Shown here: one piece after another, positions 1-12,875 of the stretch | Layout: the number at the start of each line of letters is the position of its first letter | Numbering within the stretch: the first letter of the stretch is position 1 | Assembly: GCF_000002995.4 (NCBI RefSeq) | Contig: NW_025062321.1 | Span: 1-35,268, forward strand | DNA length: 35,268 nt | Reading direction: 5' to 3' | Source of the DNA: Brugia malayi | Lineage: Eukaryota > Nematoda > Chromadorea > Rhabditida > Onchocercidae | Notes under the pieces: model-generated | What the model was told of the DNA's origin: nothing | Seen by the model: only the letters and a program-made list of their open reading frames with translations | Databases searched by the model: none | Position numbers and translations under genes: made by a program

Positions 1-1989
1 CACTATGTTATCCAAACTCCAGCATTAAAAGTTTCTAATAACCACATTAATATTAAAAACGATATTTAATTTTTATTACATGCTGTTCAAATAAAATCTT
101 GCTTCAGTGTCTGGAGAAAAATGTTTTAGTTTAAAAAACATATTATCTGAACTTATTGATACTTTATTGCATTATGAATCAATAGCACTGACAGCAATTT
201 ATATTTTGACATTTATATTGTGCATCTTTGGACTTTAAAGTAACTTAAGAGCAAACACTTCTATTGCAGAATGTTATACTTAGATTCTGCAATTATAATG
301 ATTTTTAATATTATTTTTTAAATAAAGTTAAAATTAATTTAGTACACAAATCCAGATTGCATCTACTGACAAATTTCGCAGGTATTAAACATATTTTAGT
401 AAATAAAGACTAAAAATGTTTTTAGTTGTTATTCTGTTTCAAATAAAACTACCTGTGCTTGGAAAAAAATGGTATTCATTAAAAATAACATTTAACTGAA
501 TAATGATACTTTTCGCATTAAAAACAGGTTTAATCTGTGTACATTGTCTGTGATGATGCGAGGTTTTTGAATTATTTAGTGTAACTTTGGACGTTTAAAA
601 GCTTACCTTAAAAGCAAACTTCATTCAGAAATTAATTAGAAATACAATTATAATTGAATCTTAAATATCTTTTAAATATAAATTAATTTAGTCACAAATC
701 CAGATGGATTACTGAACAGAAATTTCGACAGATTCTAATAAAGTTTAATACAAATACTAAAAATGTTTAATTTACTTAATTCTGTTTCAATAAAATCTAC
801 CTGTGCTGGAAAAATGTAATTAATTAAAAAATAAATTTATTGACCTAATTGATACTTTTAATTTGCCATTAAACTTGATCTGCTCCACATCCCTCTATTT
901 ATATTTTGACATTTTTTGCTAACTTCTGACTTTAAAAGTGTTAACTTTAAAGCAAAGCTTTCATTGCAGAAATTTTTTAAAATGCATTATAATTGATTTC
1001 AAATGTTTATTAAATATTAAAATTAATTTCAGTCACAAATACAGATTGGGTTACTGCAGAATTTCGACAGTTTTAAAAGTTTTAATAAAATAAATACTAA
1101 AAACGTTTAATTTTGTTTAATTCTGTTTCAAATAAAATCTACCTGTGCTGGAAAAATGTAATTAATTAAAAATAAACATTTATTGAACTTAATTGATTAC
1201 TTTTATTTGCATTAAACTTGATCTGCTGACATCTATTTTACTATTTTTGACATTTTAATGCTAACTTTCTGACTTTAAAAGTTAACTTTAAAGCAAACTT
1301 TCATTGCAGAAATTAATTAAAACTGCAATTTTTTATTAATTTGATTTCAAATATTTTTAAAATATTAAAATTAATTTTTAGTCACAAATCCAGATTGGAT
1401 TACTGCAGAAATTTCGACAGATTTTAAAATTTTAATAAAATAAATACTAAAAATTTTATTATTAATTCTGTTTCAATAAAATCTACCTGTGCTGGAAAAA
1501 TATATTTTATCTAAAAAACATTTATTGAACTTAATTGATTACTTTTATTTGCATTAAACTGATCTGCTGACATTCTATTTACTATTTTTGACATTTTTTG
1601 CTAACTTCTGACTTTAAAAGTTAACTTTAAAGCAAGCTTTCATTGCAGAAATTTTTTAAAATGCAATTATAATTGATTTCAAATATTTTTTAAATATTAA
1701 AATTAATTTTAGTCAACAAATCCAGATTGGGTTACTGCAGAAATTTCGACAGATTTTAAAAGTTTTAATAAAATAAATACTAAAAACGTTTTAATTTTGT
1801 TTAATTCTGTTTCAAATAAAATCTACCTGTGCTGGAAAAAAATGTAATTAATTTAAAAATAAACATTTATTGAACCTAATTGATTACTTTTTATTTGCAT
1901 TAAACTTGATCTGCTGACATTCTATTTACTATTTTTGACATTTTATGCTAACTTTGGACTTTAAAAGTTAACTTTAAAGCAAACTTTCA

Positions 1990-2240
1990 CTGCAAATTAA
2001 TTTTTTAATTAATTCTTTTGGTAAATGTTTATTTTTTCTAAAAATAAACTTTTATTGAACTTAATTGATTCTTTTATTTGCATTAAAAACTTGATCTGCT
2101 GACATTCTATTTACTATTTTTGACATTTTAATGCTAACTTTGGACTTTAAAAGTTAACTTTAAAGCAACTCATTCCAATTATTTTTTAATTAATTGCTTT
2201 CAATAAATGTTTATTTTTTCTAAAAATAAACATTTATTGA
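1990..2240 (+). repeat. Short satellite monomers with hairpin (first pair)
   Basis: Here the part after the cattgca landmark is replaced by a T/A-rich junction leading straight to aaataaacattta, so the monomer shrinks to about 180 bp. The junction at about 2022-2054 and again at 2204-2236 contains an inverted copy of the aaaataaacattta landmark facing the normal copy, forming a hairpin. The same form recurs at 7855-7887, 8038-8070, 11809-11841, 11993-12025 and 14387-14419, usually in pairs. Confidence 0.85.
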
Positions 2241-3029
2241 ACTTAATTGATTCTTTTATTTGCATTAAACCTGATCTGCTTACATTCTATTTACTATTTT
2301 TGACATTTTATGCTAACTTCTGGACTTTAAAAGTTAACTTTAAAGCAAACTTTCATTGCAGAAATTAAATCTGCAATTATAATTGATTTCAAATATTTTT
2401 TAAATATTAAAATTAATTTTAGTCAAAATCCAGATTGGGTTACTACAGAAATTTCGACAGATTTTAAAAGTTTAATAAAATAAATACTAAAAATGTTTTA
2501 ATTTTTAATAATTCTGTTTCAAATAAAATCTACCTGTGCTGGAAAAAATGTAATTAATTTAAAAATAAACATTTATTGAACTTAATTGATTACTTTTATT
2601 TGCATTAAAGTTGATCTGCTGACATTCTATTTACTATTTTTGACATTTTATGCTAACTTTGGACTTTAAAAGTTAACTTTAAAGCAAACTTTCATTGCAG
2701 AAATTAATTAAAACTGCAATTATAATTGATTTTAAATATTTTTTAAATATTAAAATTAATTTTAGTCACAAATCCAGATTGGGTTACTGCAGAAATTTCG
2801 ACAGATTTTAAAAGTTTTAATAAAATAAATACTAAAAACGTTTTAATTTTGTTTAATTCTGTTTCAAATAAAATCTACCTGTGCTGGAAAAATGTAATTA
2901 ATTTAAAAATAAACATTTATTGAACCTAATTGATTACTTTTATTTGCATTAAACTTGATCTGCTGACGTTCTATTTACTATTTTTGACATTTTATGCTAA
3001 CTTTGGACTTTAAAAGTTAACTTTAAAGC

Positions 3030-6000
3030 AAACTTTCATTGCTGAAATTTTTTAAAATGCAATTATAATTGATTTCAAATATTTTTTAAATATTAAAATT
3101 AATTTTAGTCACAAATCCAGATTGGGTTACTGCAGAAATTTCGGCAGATTTTAAAAGTTTTAATAAAATAAATACTAAAAATGTTTTAATTTTACTTAAT
3201 TCAGTTTCAAATAAAATCTACCTGTGCTGGAAAAATGTAATTCATTTAAAAATAAACATTTATTGAACTTAATTGATTACTTTTATTTGCATTAAACTGA
3301 TCTGCTGACATTCAATTTACTATTTTTGACATTTTATGCTATCTTTGGACTTTAAAAGTTAACTTTAAAGCAAACTTTCATTGCAGAAATTAATTAAAAC
3401 TGCAATTATAATTGATTTTAAATATTTTTTAAATATTAAAATTAATTTTAGTCACAAATCCAGATTGGATTACTGCAGAAATTTCGACAGGTATTAAAAT
3501 ATTTTAGTAAAATAAATACTAAAAATGTTTTAATTTTGTTTTATTCTGTTTCAAATAAAATCTACCTGTGCTGGAAAAATGTAATTCATTTAAAAATAAA
3601 CATTTACTGAACTTAATTGATTACTTATATTTGCATTAAACTTTATCTGCTGACATTCTATTTACTATTTTTGACATTTTATGCTAACTTTGGACTTTAA
3701 AAGTTAACTTTAAAGCAAACTTTCATTGCAGAAATTAATGAAATCTGCAATTATAATTGATGTCAAATATTTTTTAAACATTAAAATAAATTTTAGTCAC
3801 AATTCTAGATAGGGTTACTTAAGAAATTTCGACAGATTTTAAAAGTTTTAATGAAGTAAATACTAAAAATGTTTTAATTTTTAATAATTCTGTTTCAAAT
3901 AAAATCTTCCAATGCCGGGAAAATATATTTTTTCTAAAAAAAACATTTATTGAACTTAATTGATTACTTTTATTTGCATTAAAGTTGATCTGCTGACATT
4001 CAATTTACTATTTTTGACATTTTATGCTAACTTTGGACTTTAAAAGTTAACTTTAAAGCAAACTTTCATTGCAGAAATTTTTAAAATGCAATTATAATTG
4101 ATTTCAAATATTTTTTAAATATTAAAATTAATTTTAGTCACAAATCCAGATTGCATTACTGCAGAAATTTCGACAGATTTTAAAAGTTTTAATAAAATAA
4201 ATACTAAAAATGTTTTAATTTTAATTAATTCTGTTTCAAATAAAATCTACCTGTGCTGGAAAAATATATTTTATCTAAAAATAAACATTTATTGAACTTA
4301 ATTGATTACTTTTATTTGCATTAAACTGATCTGCTGACATTCTATTTACTATTTTTGACATTTTTTGCTAACTTCTGACTTTAAAAGTTATCTTTAAAGC
4401 AAACTTTCATTGCTGAAATTTTTTAAAATGCAATTATAATTGATTTCAAATATTTTTTAAATATTAAAATTAATTTTAGTCACAAATCCAGATTGGGTTA
4501 CTGCAGAAATTTCGGCAGATTTTAAAAGTTTTAATAAAATAAATACTAAAAATGTTTTAATTTTACTTAATTCAGTTTCAAATAAAATCTACCTGTGCTG
4601 GAAAAATGTAATTCATTTAAAAATAAACATTTATTGAACTTAATTGATTACTTTTATTTGCATTAAACTGATCTGCTGACATTCAATTTACTATTTTTGA
4701 CATTTTATGCTATCTTTGGACTTTAAAAGTTAACTTTAAAGCAAACTTTCATTGCAGAAATTAATTAAAACTGCAATTATAATTGATTTTAAATATTTTT
4801 TAAATATTAAAATTAATTTTAGTCACAAATCCAGATTGGATTACTGCAGAAATTTCGACAGGTATTAAAATATTTTAGTAAAATAAATACTAAAAATGTT
4901 TTAATTTTGTTTTATTCTGTTTCAAATAAAATCTACCTGTGCTGGAAAAATGTAATTCATTTAAAAATAAACATTTACTGAACTTAATTGATTACTTATA
5001 TTTGCATTAAACTTTATCTGCTGACATTCTATTTACTATTTTTGACATTTTATGCTAACTTTGGACTTTAAAAGTTAACTTTAAAGCAAACTTTCATTGC
5101 AGAAATTAATGAAATCTGCAATTATAATTGATGTTAAATATTTTTTAAACATTAAAATAAATTTTAGTCACAATTCTAGATAGGGTTACTTAAGAAATTT
5201 CGACAGATTTTAAAAGTTTTAATGAAGTAAATACTAAAAATGTTTTAATTTTTAATAATTCTGTTTCAAATAAAATCTTCCAATGCCGGGAAAATATATT
5301 TTTTCTAAAAAAAACATTTATTGAACTTAATTGATTACTTTTATTTGCATTAAAGTTGATCTGCTGACATTCAATTTACTATTTTTGACATTTTATGCTA
5401 ACTTTGGACTTTAAAAGTTAACTTTAAAGCAAACTTTCATTGCAGAAATTTTTAAAATGCAATTATAATTGATTTCAAATATTTTTTAAATATTAAAATT
5501 AATTTTAGTCACAAATCCAGATTGCATTACTGCAGAAATTTCGACAGATTTTAAAAGTTTTAATAAAATAAATACTAAAAATGTTTTAATTTTAATTAAT
5601 TCTGTTTCAAATAAAATCTACCTGTGCTGGAAAAATATATTTTATCTAAAAATAAACATTTATTGAACTTAATTGATTACTTTTATTTGCATTAAACTGA
5701 TCTGCTGACATTCTATTTACTATTTTTGACATTTTTTGCTAACTTCTGACTTTAAAAGTTATCTTTAAAGCAAACTTTCATTGCTGAAATTTTTTAAAAT
5801 GCAATTATAATTGATTTCAAATATTTTTTAAATATTAAAATTAATTTTAGTCACAAATCCAGATTGGGTTACTGCAGAAATTTCGGCAGATTTTAAAAGT
5901 TTTAATAAAATAAATACTAAAAATGTTTTAATTTTACTTAATTCAGTTTCAAATAAAATCTACCTGTGCTGGAAAAATGTAATTCATTTAAAAATAAACA

Positions 6001-6815
6001 TTTATTGAACTTAATTGATTACTTTTATTTGCATTAAACTGATCTGCTGACATTCAATTTACTATTTTTGACATTTTATGCTATCTTTGGACTTTAAAAG
6101 TTAACTTTAAAGCAAACTTTCATTGCAGAAATTAATTAAAACTGCAATTATAATTGATTTTAAATATTTTTTAAATATTAAAATTAATTTTAGTCACAAA
6201 TCCAGATTGGATTACTGCAGAAATTTCGACAGGTATTAAAATATTTTAGTAAAATAAATACTAAAAATGTTTTAATTTTGTTTTATTCTGTTTCAAATAA
6301 AATCTACCTGTGCTGGAAAAATGTAATTCATTTAAAAATAAACATTTACTGAACTTAATTGATTACTTATATTTGCATTAAACTTTATCTGCTGACATTC
6401 TATTTACTATTTTTGACATTTTATGCTAACTTTGGACTTTAAAAGTTAACTTTAAAGCAAACTTTCATTGCAGAAATTAATGAAATCTGCAATTATAATT
6501 GATGTCAAATATTTTTTAAACATTAAAATAAATTTTAGTCACAATTCTAGATAGGGTTACTTAAGAAATTTCGACAGATTTTAAAAGTTTTAATGAAGTA
6601 AATACTAAAAATGTTTTAATTTTTAATAATTCTGTTTCAAATAAAATCTTCCAATGCCGGGAAAATATATTTTTTCTAAAAAAAACATTTATTGAACTTA
6701 ATTGATTACTTTTATTTGCATTAAAGTTGATCTGCTGACATTCAATTTACTATTTTTGACATTTTATGCTAACTTTGGACTTTAAAAGTTAACTTTAAAG
6801 CAAACTTTCATTGCA
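3030..6815 (+). repeat. Higher-order satellite repeat: four monomers per 1,370-bp unit
   Basis: Monomer-specific variants recur every four monomers. The variant with atttcggcag follows gtcac at 3109, 4479 and 5850 (spacings 1,370 and 1,371). The others keep order: one with gacaggtattaaaatatt, one with agatagggttacttaag and one with attgcattactgcag. Copies differ by isolated bases, for example gatgtcaaat near 3770 against gatgttaaat near 5130. The third copy stops matching near 6,815, where it changes into a monomer with a short deletion. This is local amplification of a four-monomer block, recent or homogenised. Confidence 0.93.
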
Positions 6816-7829
6816 GAAATTAATTAAATCTGCAATTATAAATATTAAAATTAATTTTAGTCACAAATCCAGATTGGGTTACTACAGAAATTTCGACAGA
6901 TTTTAAAAATTTTAATAAAATAAATACTAAAAATGTTTTTATTTTTAATAATTCTGTTTCAAATAAAATCTTCCAATGCCGGGAAAATATATTTTATCTA
7001 AAAATAAACATTTATTGAACTTAATTGATTACTTTTATTTGCATTAAACTCGATCTGCTGACATTCTATTTACTATTTTTGACATTTTATGCTAACTTTG
7101 GACTTTAAAAGTTAACTTTAAAGCAAACTTTCATTGCAGAAATTAATGAAATCTGCAATTATAATTGATGTCAAATATTTTTTAAATATTAAAATTAATT
7201 TTAGTCACAAATCCAGATTGGGTTACTGCAGAAATTTCGACAGATTTTAAAAATATTAATAAAATAAATACTAAAAATGTTTTAATTTTGTTTTATTCTG
7301 TTTCAAATAAAATCTACCTGTGCTGGAAAAATGTAATTCATTTAAAAATAAACATTTACTGAACTTAATTGATTACTTTTATTTGCATTAAACTTTATCT
7401 GCTGACATTCTATTTACTATTTTTGACATTTTATGCTAACTTTGGACTTTAAAAGTTAACTTTAAAGCAAACTTTCATTGCAGAAATTAATTAAAACTAC
7501 AATTATAATTGATTTTAAATATTTTTTAAATATTAAAATTAATTTTAGTCACAAATCCAGATTGGGTTACTGCAGAAATTTCGACAGATTTTAAAAGTTT
7601 TAATAAAATAAATACTAAAAACGTTTTAATTTTGTTTAATTCTGTTTCAAATAAAATCTACCTGTGCTGGAAAAAATGTAATTAATTTAAAAATAAACAT
7701 TTATTGAACCTAATTGATTACTTTTATTTGCATTAAACTTGATCTGCTGACATTCTATTTACTATTTTTGACATTTTATGCTAACTTTGGACTTTAAAAG
7801 TTAACTTTAAAGCAAACTTTCATTGCAAA

Positions 7830-8075
7830 TTATTTTTTAATTAATTTCTTTCGGTAAATGTTTATTTTTTCTAAAAATAAACATTTATTGAACTTAATTG
7901 ATTCTTTTATTTGCATTAAACTTGATCTGCTTGCATTCTATTTACTATTTTTGACATTTTATGCTAACTTTGGACTTTAAAAGTTAACTTTAAAGCAAAC
8001 TTTCATTGCAAATTATTTTTTAATTAATTTCTTTCAGTAAATGTTTATTTTTTCTAAAAATAAACATTTATTGAA
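7830..8075 (+). repeat. Short satellite monomers with perfect hairpin (second pair)
   Basis: Two consecutive shortened monomers of about 180 bp. At 7855-7887 and 8038-8070 the sequence taaatgtttattttt is followed, after a loop of three or so bases, by its exact reverse complement, giving 15-bp arms. The right arm is the ordinary satellite landmark, so the left arm is an inverted duplication of it that replaced the missing half monomer. Confidence 0.88.
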
Positions 8076-8920
8076 CTTAATTGATTCTTTTATTTGCATT
8101 AAACCTGATCTGCTTACATTCTATTTACTATTTTTGACATTTTTTGCTAACTTCTGACTTTAAAAGTTAACTTTAAAGCAAACTTTCATTGCAGGAATTT
8201 TTTAAATGCAATTATAATTGATTTCAAATATTTTTAAAATATTAAAATTAATTTTAGTCCAAATCCAGATTGGGTTACTACAGAAATTTCGACAGATTTT
8301 AAAAGTTTTAATAAAATAAATACTAAAAATGTTTTAATTTTACTTAATTCTGTTTCAAATAAAATCTACCTGTGCTGGAAAAATGTAATTCATTTAAAAA
8401 TAAACATTTACTGAACTTAATTGATTCTTTGCATTAAACTTGATCTGCAGACATTTTAATTACTATTTTTGACATTCTATGCTAACTTTGGACTTTAAAA
8501 GTTAACTTTAAAGCAAACTTTCATTGCAGAAATTAATTAAATCTGCAATTATAATTGATTTCAAATGTTTTTTAAATATTAAAATTATTTTTAGTCACAA
8601 ATCCAGACAGGGTTACCTAAGAAATTTCGACAGATATTAAATGTTATAATAAATTAAATGTTAAAAACATTTTAATTCTTTCTAATTTTATTTTTACTAA
8701 AAAGGGTGAAAAGTTATATCCTGTTTAGCTAGTAAATCAAAAAGTCTTTTTGTAAACAGCTCCTATAACTGCACTGTTTTTGGTCAATACAGTACCTGGT
8801 GGATGCCATAATGATAAAAAAAATTTTGACGACGATGAGAAATACAAGGAATAGAACATGAATGAATTGCTAAAAAAATCTTATTAATAGTATGTTGTTA
8901 CAGAAGTGAATAATGTTGGG

Positions 8921-8991
8921 GTGGGCGTAGCCAAGTGATAAGGCAGCGGTCTTCGGTGTCGCTGTGCTAGGGTTCGAATCCTTCTATCCAA
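8921..8991 (+). pseudogene. tRNA-like sequence, Arg(UCG)-type anticodon loop, copy 1
   Basis: The sequence folds as a tRNA. T8-A9 are at 8928-8929. The D stem is GCC/GGC, the anticodon stem GCGGT/GTCGC has a seven-base loop CTTCGGT, the variable region has five bases, and the T arm has loop TTCGAAT. The B box GGTTCGAATCC is perfect and TAGCCAAG fits an A box. Read strictly, the anticodon is TCG (Arg). The acceptor stem is poor: GTGGGCG against TATCCAA has two mismatches and two G-T pairs. No run of four T follows until about 9,632, so a normal Pol III terminator is missing. It is most likely a decayed tRNA or the head of a tRNA-derived element; the D arm also resembles bacterial or organellar tRNAs. 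Confidence 0.6.
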
Positions 8992-9190
8992 TCCGTATAT
9001 TAACGGTGGTGGCGTAAAGTGATTCTCTAATGTTAACGTTATTTAATAATACATATATAAAATATATTAACATTTATAAGTAGAATGGAAAAGTTTGTAT
9101 GGAAAGTAGTAAATTAATAACGCTGGTGCAATAAAAATCTTAAGAGGTCATGGTATTGTAAGGAAGCGTCCATCCAGGTGTGTACGTTGA

Positions 9191-9225
9191 GGGGGAGGGG
9201 GCGGGGGGAGAGAGAGGGGTTAGGG
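9191..9225 (+). other. G-quadruplex-type G-run, copy 1
   Basis: Five G-tracts of 3-6 bases lie at 9191-9195, 9197-9201, 9203-9208, 9216-9219 and 9223-9225, with short loops (A, C, AGAGAGA, TTA). This meets the usual four-tract quadruplex pattern and stands out in DNA that is about three-quarters A+T. A function is not shown. Confidence 0.75.
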
Positions 9226-9824
9226 ATACCTGGTGATGGGTCTGGCTTGCATATATGAGGTTGTTGATAATATAAGGTGTAGGTGAGTCTTTAGTGCTCG
9301 GGTATTATGGCAAAATTGAGGTTAGCATAGGTGAGTATCTGTGAGTGATAATGGTTGTAGCATTTGAGCTGATATTGTCATGAAGAAGGAATATCAGCAA
9401 CATAGATAATAATAATGACCCTAGTGTACGAATCTGGTAGCAATATACCTATAAGGTTTCTGACGGATTTACGTGGTACATGGTGTTGGTATCTCCGTTG
9501 TAAATGCATTGTCAAGCTGGCTGGAATTAACTATTTGGCGCAATAAGAAAGAACGCTTTATGTGCTTTGAAGATGGTGAATAAATAAGAAGACAAACAAA
9601 TGAGGGAATAGAGTAACATTTATACCGTCAACGGAGATTTTTATTAGCATTGATTTTCTCCACTCTTGATAATCGTATCAGAGAATTAGCTTTTTTAAAT
9701 GCAAATAAACGATAGTAAACAATCTAAAGATAATTTTGGCACAACAAATTTCATGCGGTACCTAGACAAGAATAAAACATTTTAAAAGTTCTAATAAAAA
9801 AAGTATGTTATCAAACTTACCAGC

Positions 9825-12644
9825 ATTTAAAAGTTCTAATAAATTAAATATTAAAAACGTTTTAATTTTTATTAACTCTGTTTCAAATAAAATCTGCCAG
9901 TGCTGGAAAAATGTATTTCATTTAAAAATAAACATTTATTGAACTTAATTGATTACTTTTATTTGCATTAAACTGATCTGCTGACATTCAATTTACTATT
10001 TTTGACATTTTATGCTATCTTTGGACTTTAAAAGTTAACTTTAAAGCAAACTTTCATTGCAGAAATTAATTAAAACTGCAATTATAATTGATTTTAAATA
10101 TTTTTTAAATATTAAAATTAATTTTAGTCACAAATCCAGATTGGATTACTGCAGAAATTTCGACAGGTATTAAAATATTTTAGTAAAATAAATACTAAAA
10201 ATGTTTTAATTTTGTTTTATTCTGTTTCAAATAAAATCTACCTGTGCTGGAAAAATGTAATTCATTTAAAAATAAACATTTACTGAACTTAATTGATTAC
10301 TTTTATTTGCATTAAACTTGATCTGCTGACATTCTATTTACTATTTTTGACATTTTATGCTAACTTTGGACTTTAAAAGTTAACTTTAAAGCAAACTTTC
10401 ATTGCAGAAATTAATTAAAACTACAATTATAATTGATTTTAAATATTTTTTAAATATTAAAATTAATTTTAGTCACAAATCCAGATTGGATTACTGCAGA
10501 AATTTCGACAGATTTTAAAAGTTTTAATAAAATAAATACTAAAAATGTTTTAATTTTACTTAATTCTGTTTCAAATAAAATCTACCTGTGCTGGAAAAAT
10601 GTAATTAATTTAAAAATAAACATTTATTGAACCTAATTGATTACTTTTATTTGCATTAAACTTGATCTGCTGACATTCCATTTACTATTTTTGACATTTT
10701 ATGCTAACTTTGGACTTTAAAAGTAAACTTTAAAGCAAACTTTCATTGCAGAAATTAGTTAAAACTGCAATTATAATTGATTTCAAATATTTTTTAAATA
10801 TTAAAATTAATTTTAGTCACAAATCCAGATTGGGTTACTGCAGAAATTTCGACAGATTTTAAAAGTTTTAATAAAATAAATACTAAAAACGTTTTAATTT
10901 TGTTTAATTCTGTTTCAAATAAAATCTACCTGTGCTGGAAAAATGTAATTCATTTAAAAATAAACATTTATTGAACTTAATTGATTACTTTTATTTGCAT
11001 TAAACTTGATCTGCTGACATTCTATTTACTATTTTTGACATTTTATGCTAACTTCTGACTTTAAAAGTTAACTTTAAAGCAAACTTTCATTGCAGAAATT
11101 AATTAAAACTGCAATTATAATTGATTTCAAATATTTTTAAAATATTAAAATTAATTTTAGTCACAAATCCAGATTGGGTTACTACAGAAATTTCGACAGA
11201 TTTTAAAAGTTTTAATAAAATAAATACTAAAAATGTTTTAATTTTACTTAATTCTGTTTCAAATAAAATCTACCTGTGCTGGAAAAATATATTTATTTTA
11301 AAAATAAACATTTATTGAACTTAATTGATTACTTTTATTTGCATTAAACTTGATCTGCTGACATTCTATTTACTATTTTTGACATTTTATGCTAACTTTG
11401 GACTTTAAAAGTTAACTTTAAAGCAAACTTTCATTGCAAATTAATTTTAATCTGCAATTACAATTGATTTCAAATACTTTTTAAATATTAAAATTAATTT
11501 TAGTCACAAATCCAGATTGGGTTACTGCAGAAATTTCGACAGATTTTAAAAGTTTTAATAAAATAAATACTAAAAATGTTTTAATTTTGTTTAATTCTGT
11601 TTCAAATAAAATCTACCTGTGCTGGAAAAATATATTTTTTCTAAAAATAAACATTTATTGAACTTAATTGATTACTTTTATTTGCATTAAACTTGATCTG
11701 CTGACATTCTATTTACTATTTTTGACATTTTATGCTAACTTTGGACTTTAAAAGTTAACTTTAAAGCAAACCTTCATTGCAAATTATTTTTTAATTAATT
11801 TCTTTCGGTAAATGTTTATTTTTTCTAAAAATAAACATTTATTGAACTTAATTGATTACTTTTATTTGCATTAAACTTGATCTGCTGACATTCTATTTAC
11901 TATTTTTGACATTTTATGCTAACTTTGGACTTTAAAAGTTAACTTTAAAGCAAACTTTCATTGCAAATTATTTTTTAATTAATTTCTTTCAGTAAATGTT
12001 TATTTTTTCTAAAAATAAACATTTATTGAACTTAATTGATTCTTTTATTTGCATTAAACCTGATCTGCTTACATTCTATTTACTATTTTTGACATTTTTT
12101 GCTAACTTCTGACTTTAAAAGTTAACTTTAAAGCAAACTTTCATTGCAGGAATTTTGTAAATGCAATTATAATTGATTTCAAATATTTTTAAAATATTAA
12201 AATTAATTTTAGTCCAAATCCAGATTGGGTTACTACAGAAATTTCGACAGATTTTAAAAGTTTTAATAAAATAAATACTAAAAATGTTTTATTTTTACTT
12301 AATTCTGTTTCAAATAAAATCTACCTGTGCTGGAAAAATGTAATTCATTTAAAAATAAACATTTACTGGACTTAATTGATTCTTTGCATTAAACTTGATC
12401 TGCAGACATTTTAATTACTATTTTTGACATTCTATGCTAACTTTGGACTTTAAAAGTTAACTTTAAAGCAAACTTTCATTGCAGAAATTAATTAAATCTG
12501 CAATTATAATTGATTTCAAATGTTTTTTAAATATTAAAATTATTTTTAGTCACAAATCCAGACAGGGTTACCTAAGAAATTTCGACAGATATTAAATGTT
12601 ATAATAAATTAAATGTTAAAAACATTTTAATTCTTTCTAATTTT
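9825..12644 (+). repeat. Satellite array between the two inserted segments
   Basis: This block has monomers of the same 343-bp family as the left block. It contains two short hairpin monomers (11,809-11,841 and 11,993-12,025). From about 11,780 to the second insertion it matches the run before the first insertion at a constant offset of 3,955 bp, including the odd variants cctgatctgcttacatt and cagacagggttacctaag. So satellite and insertion were copied together. Confidence 0.95.
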
Positions 12645-12875
12645 ATTTTTACTAAAAAGGGTGAAAAGTTATATCCTGTTTAGCTAGTAAATCAAAAAGT
12701 CTTTTTGTAAACAGCTCCTATAACTGCACTGTTTTTGGTCAATACAGTACCTGGTGGATGCCATAATGATAAAAAAAATTTTGACGACGATGAGAAATAC
12801 AAGGAATAGAACATGAATGAATTGCTAAAAAAATCTTATTAATAGTATGTTGTTACAGAAGTGAATAATGTTGGG

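Larger units (their letters stand above)
1..8690 (+). repeat. Satellite array, left block (about 343-bp monomer)
   Basis: Tandem monomers can be tracked by the phrase gtcacaaatccagattgg, which recurs at 1381, 1712, 2765, 3109, 3451, 3796, 4137 and 4479, giving spacings mostly of 341-345 bp. Each monomer carries the same ordered landmarks: aaatttcgacag, tttcaaataaaatct, acctgtgctgg (or ccaatgccgg), aaataaacattta, gatctgctgacatt and ggactttaaaagttaac. No reading frame is kept across monomers. The length is about twice 171 bp, a common size for satellites phased with nucleosomes; that link is inference. Monomers before about 1,300 are riddled with small indels, while later ones are much more uniform. 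Confidence 0.97.
8690..9824. repeat. 1.1-kb non-satellite segment in the array, copy 1
   Basis: Satellite sequence stops after a divergent monomer and resumes near 9,825. About 50 bp of related satellite (taataaattaaat followed by ttaaaaac) lies on both sides of the segment. Base composition is less AT-rich than the array. It contains a tRNA-like cloverleaf (8,921-8,991), a G-run (9,191-9,225) and no substantial open frame. An almost identical copy lies 3,955 bp downstream; I saw only a few differences, such as tgttaacg against tgtcaacg and one G fewer in the G-run. It could be a captured genomic fragment or a non-autonomous element. I saw no transposase and no clear terminal inverted repeats. 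Confidence 0.9.

Noticed and set aside
1..8690. CRISPR-like array
   Set aside because: The unit is about 343 bp with no short constant repeat and variable spacer pattern; it is a eukaryotic satellite.
8690..9824. Inserted segment as a DNA transposon or insertion sequence
   Set aside because: I saw no transposase frame and no clear terminal inverted repeats. Its spread is explained by duplication together with the satellite.
11121..11318. 65-codon frame in the satellite, with relatives at 30,456 and on the minus strand at 30,434 and 32,140
   Set aside because: Each is an accidental open stretch of the monomer. Most other monomers interrupt it with indels or stops.
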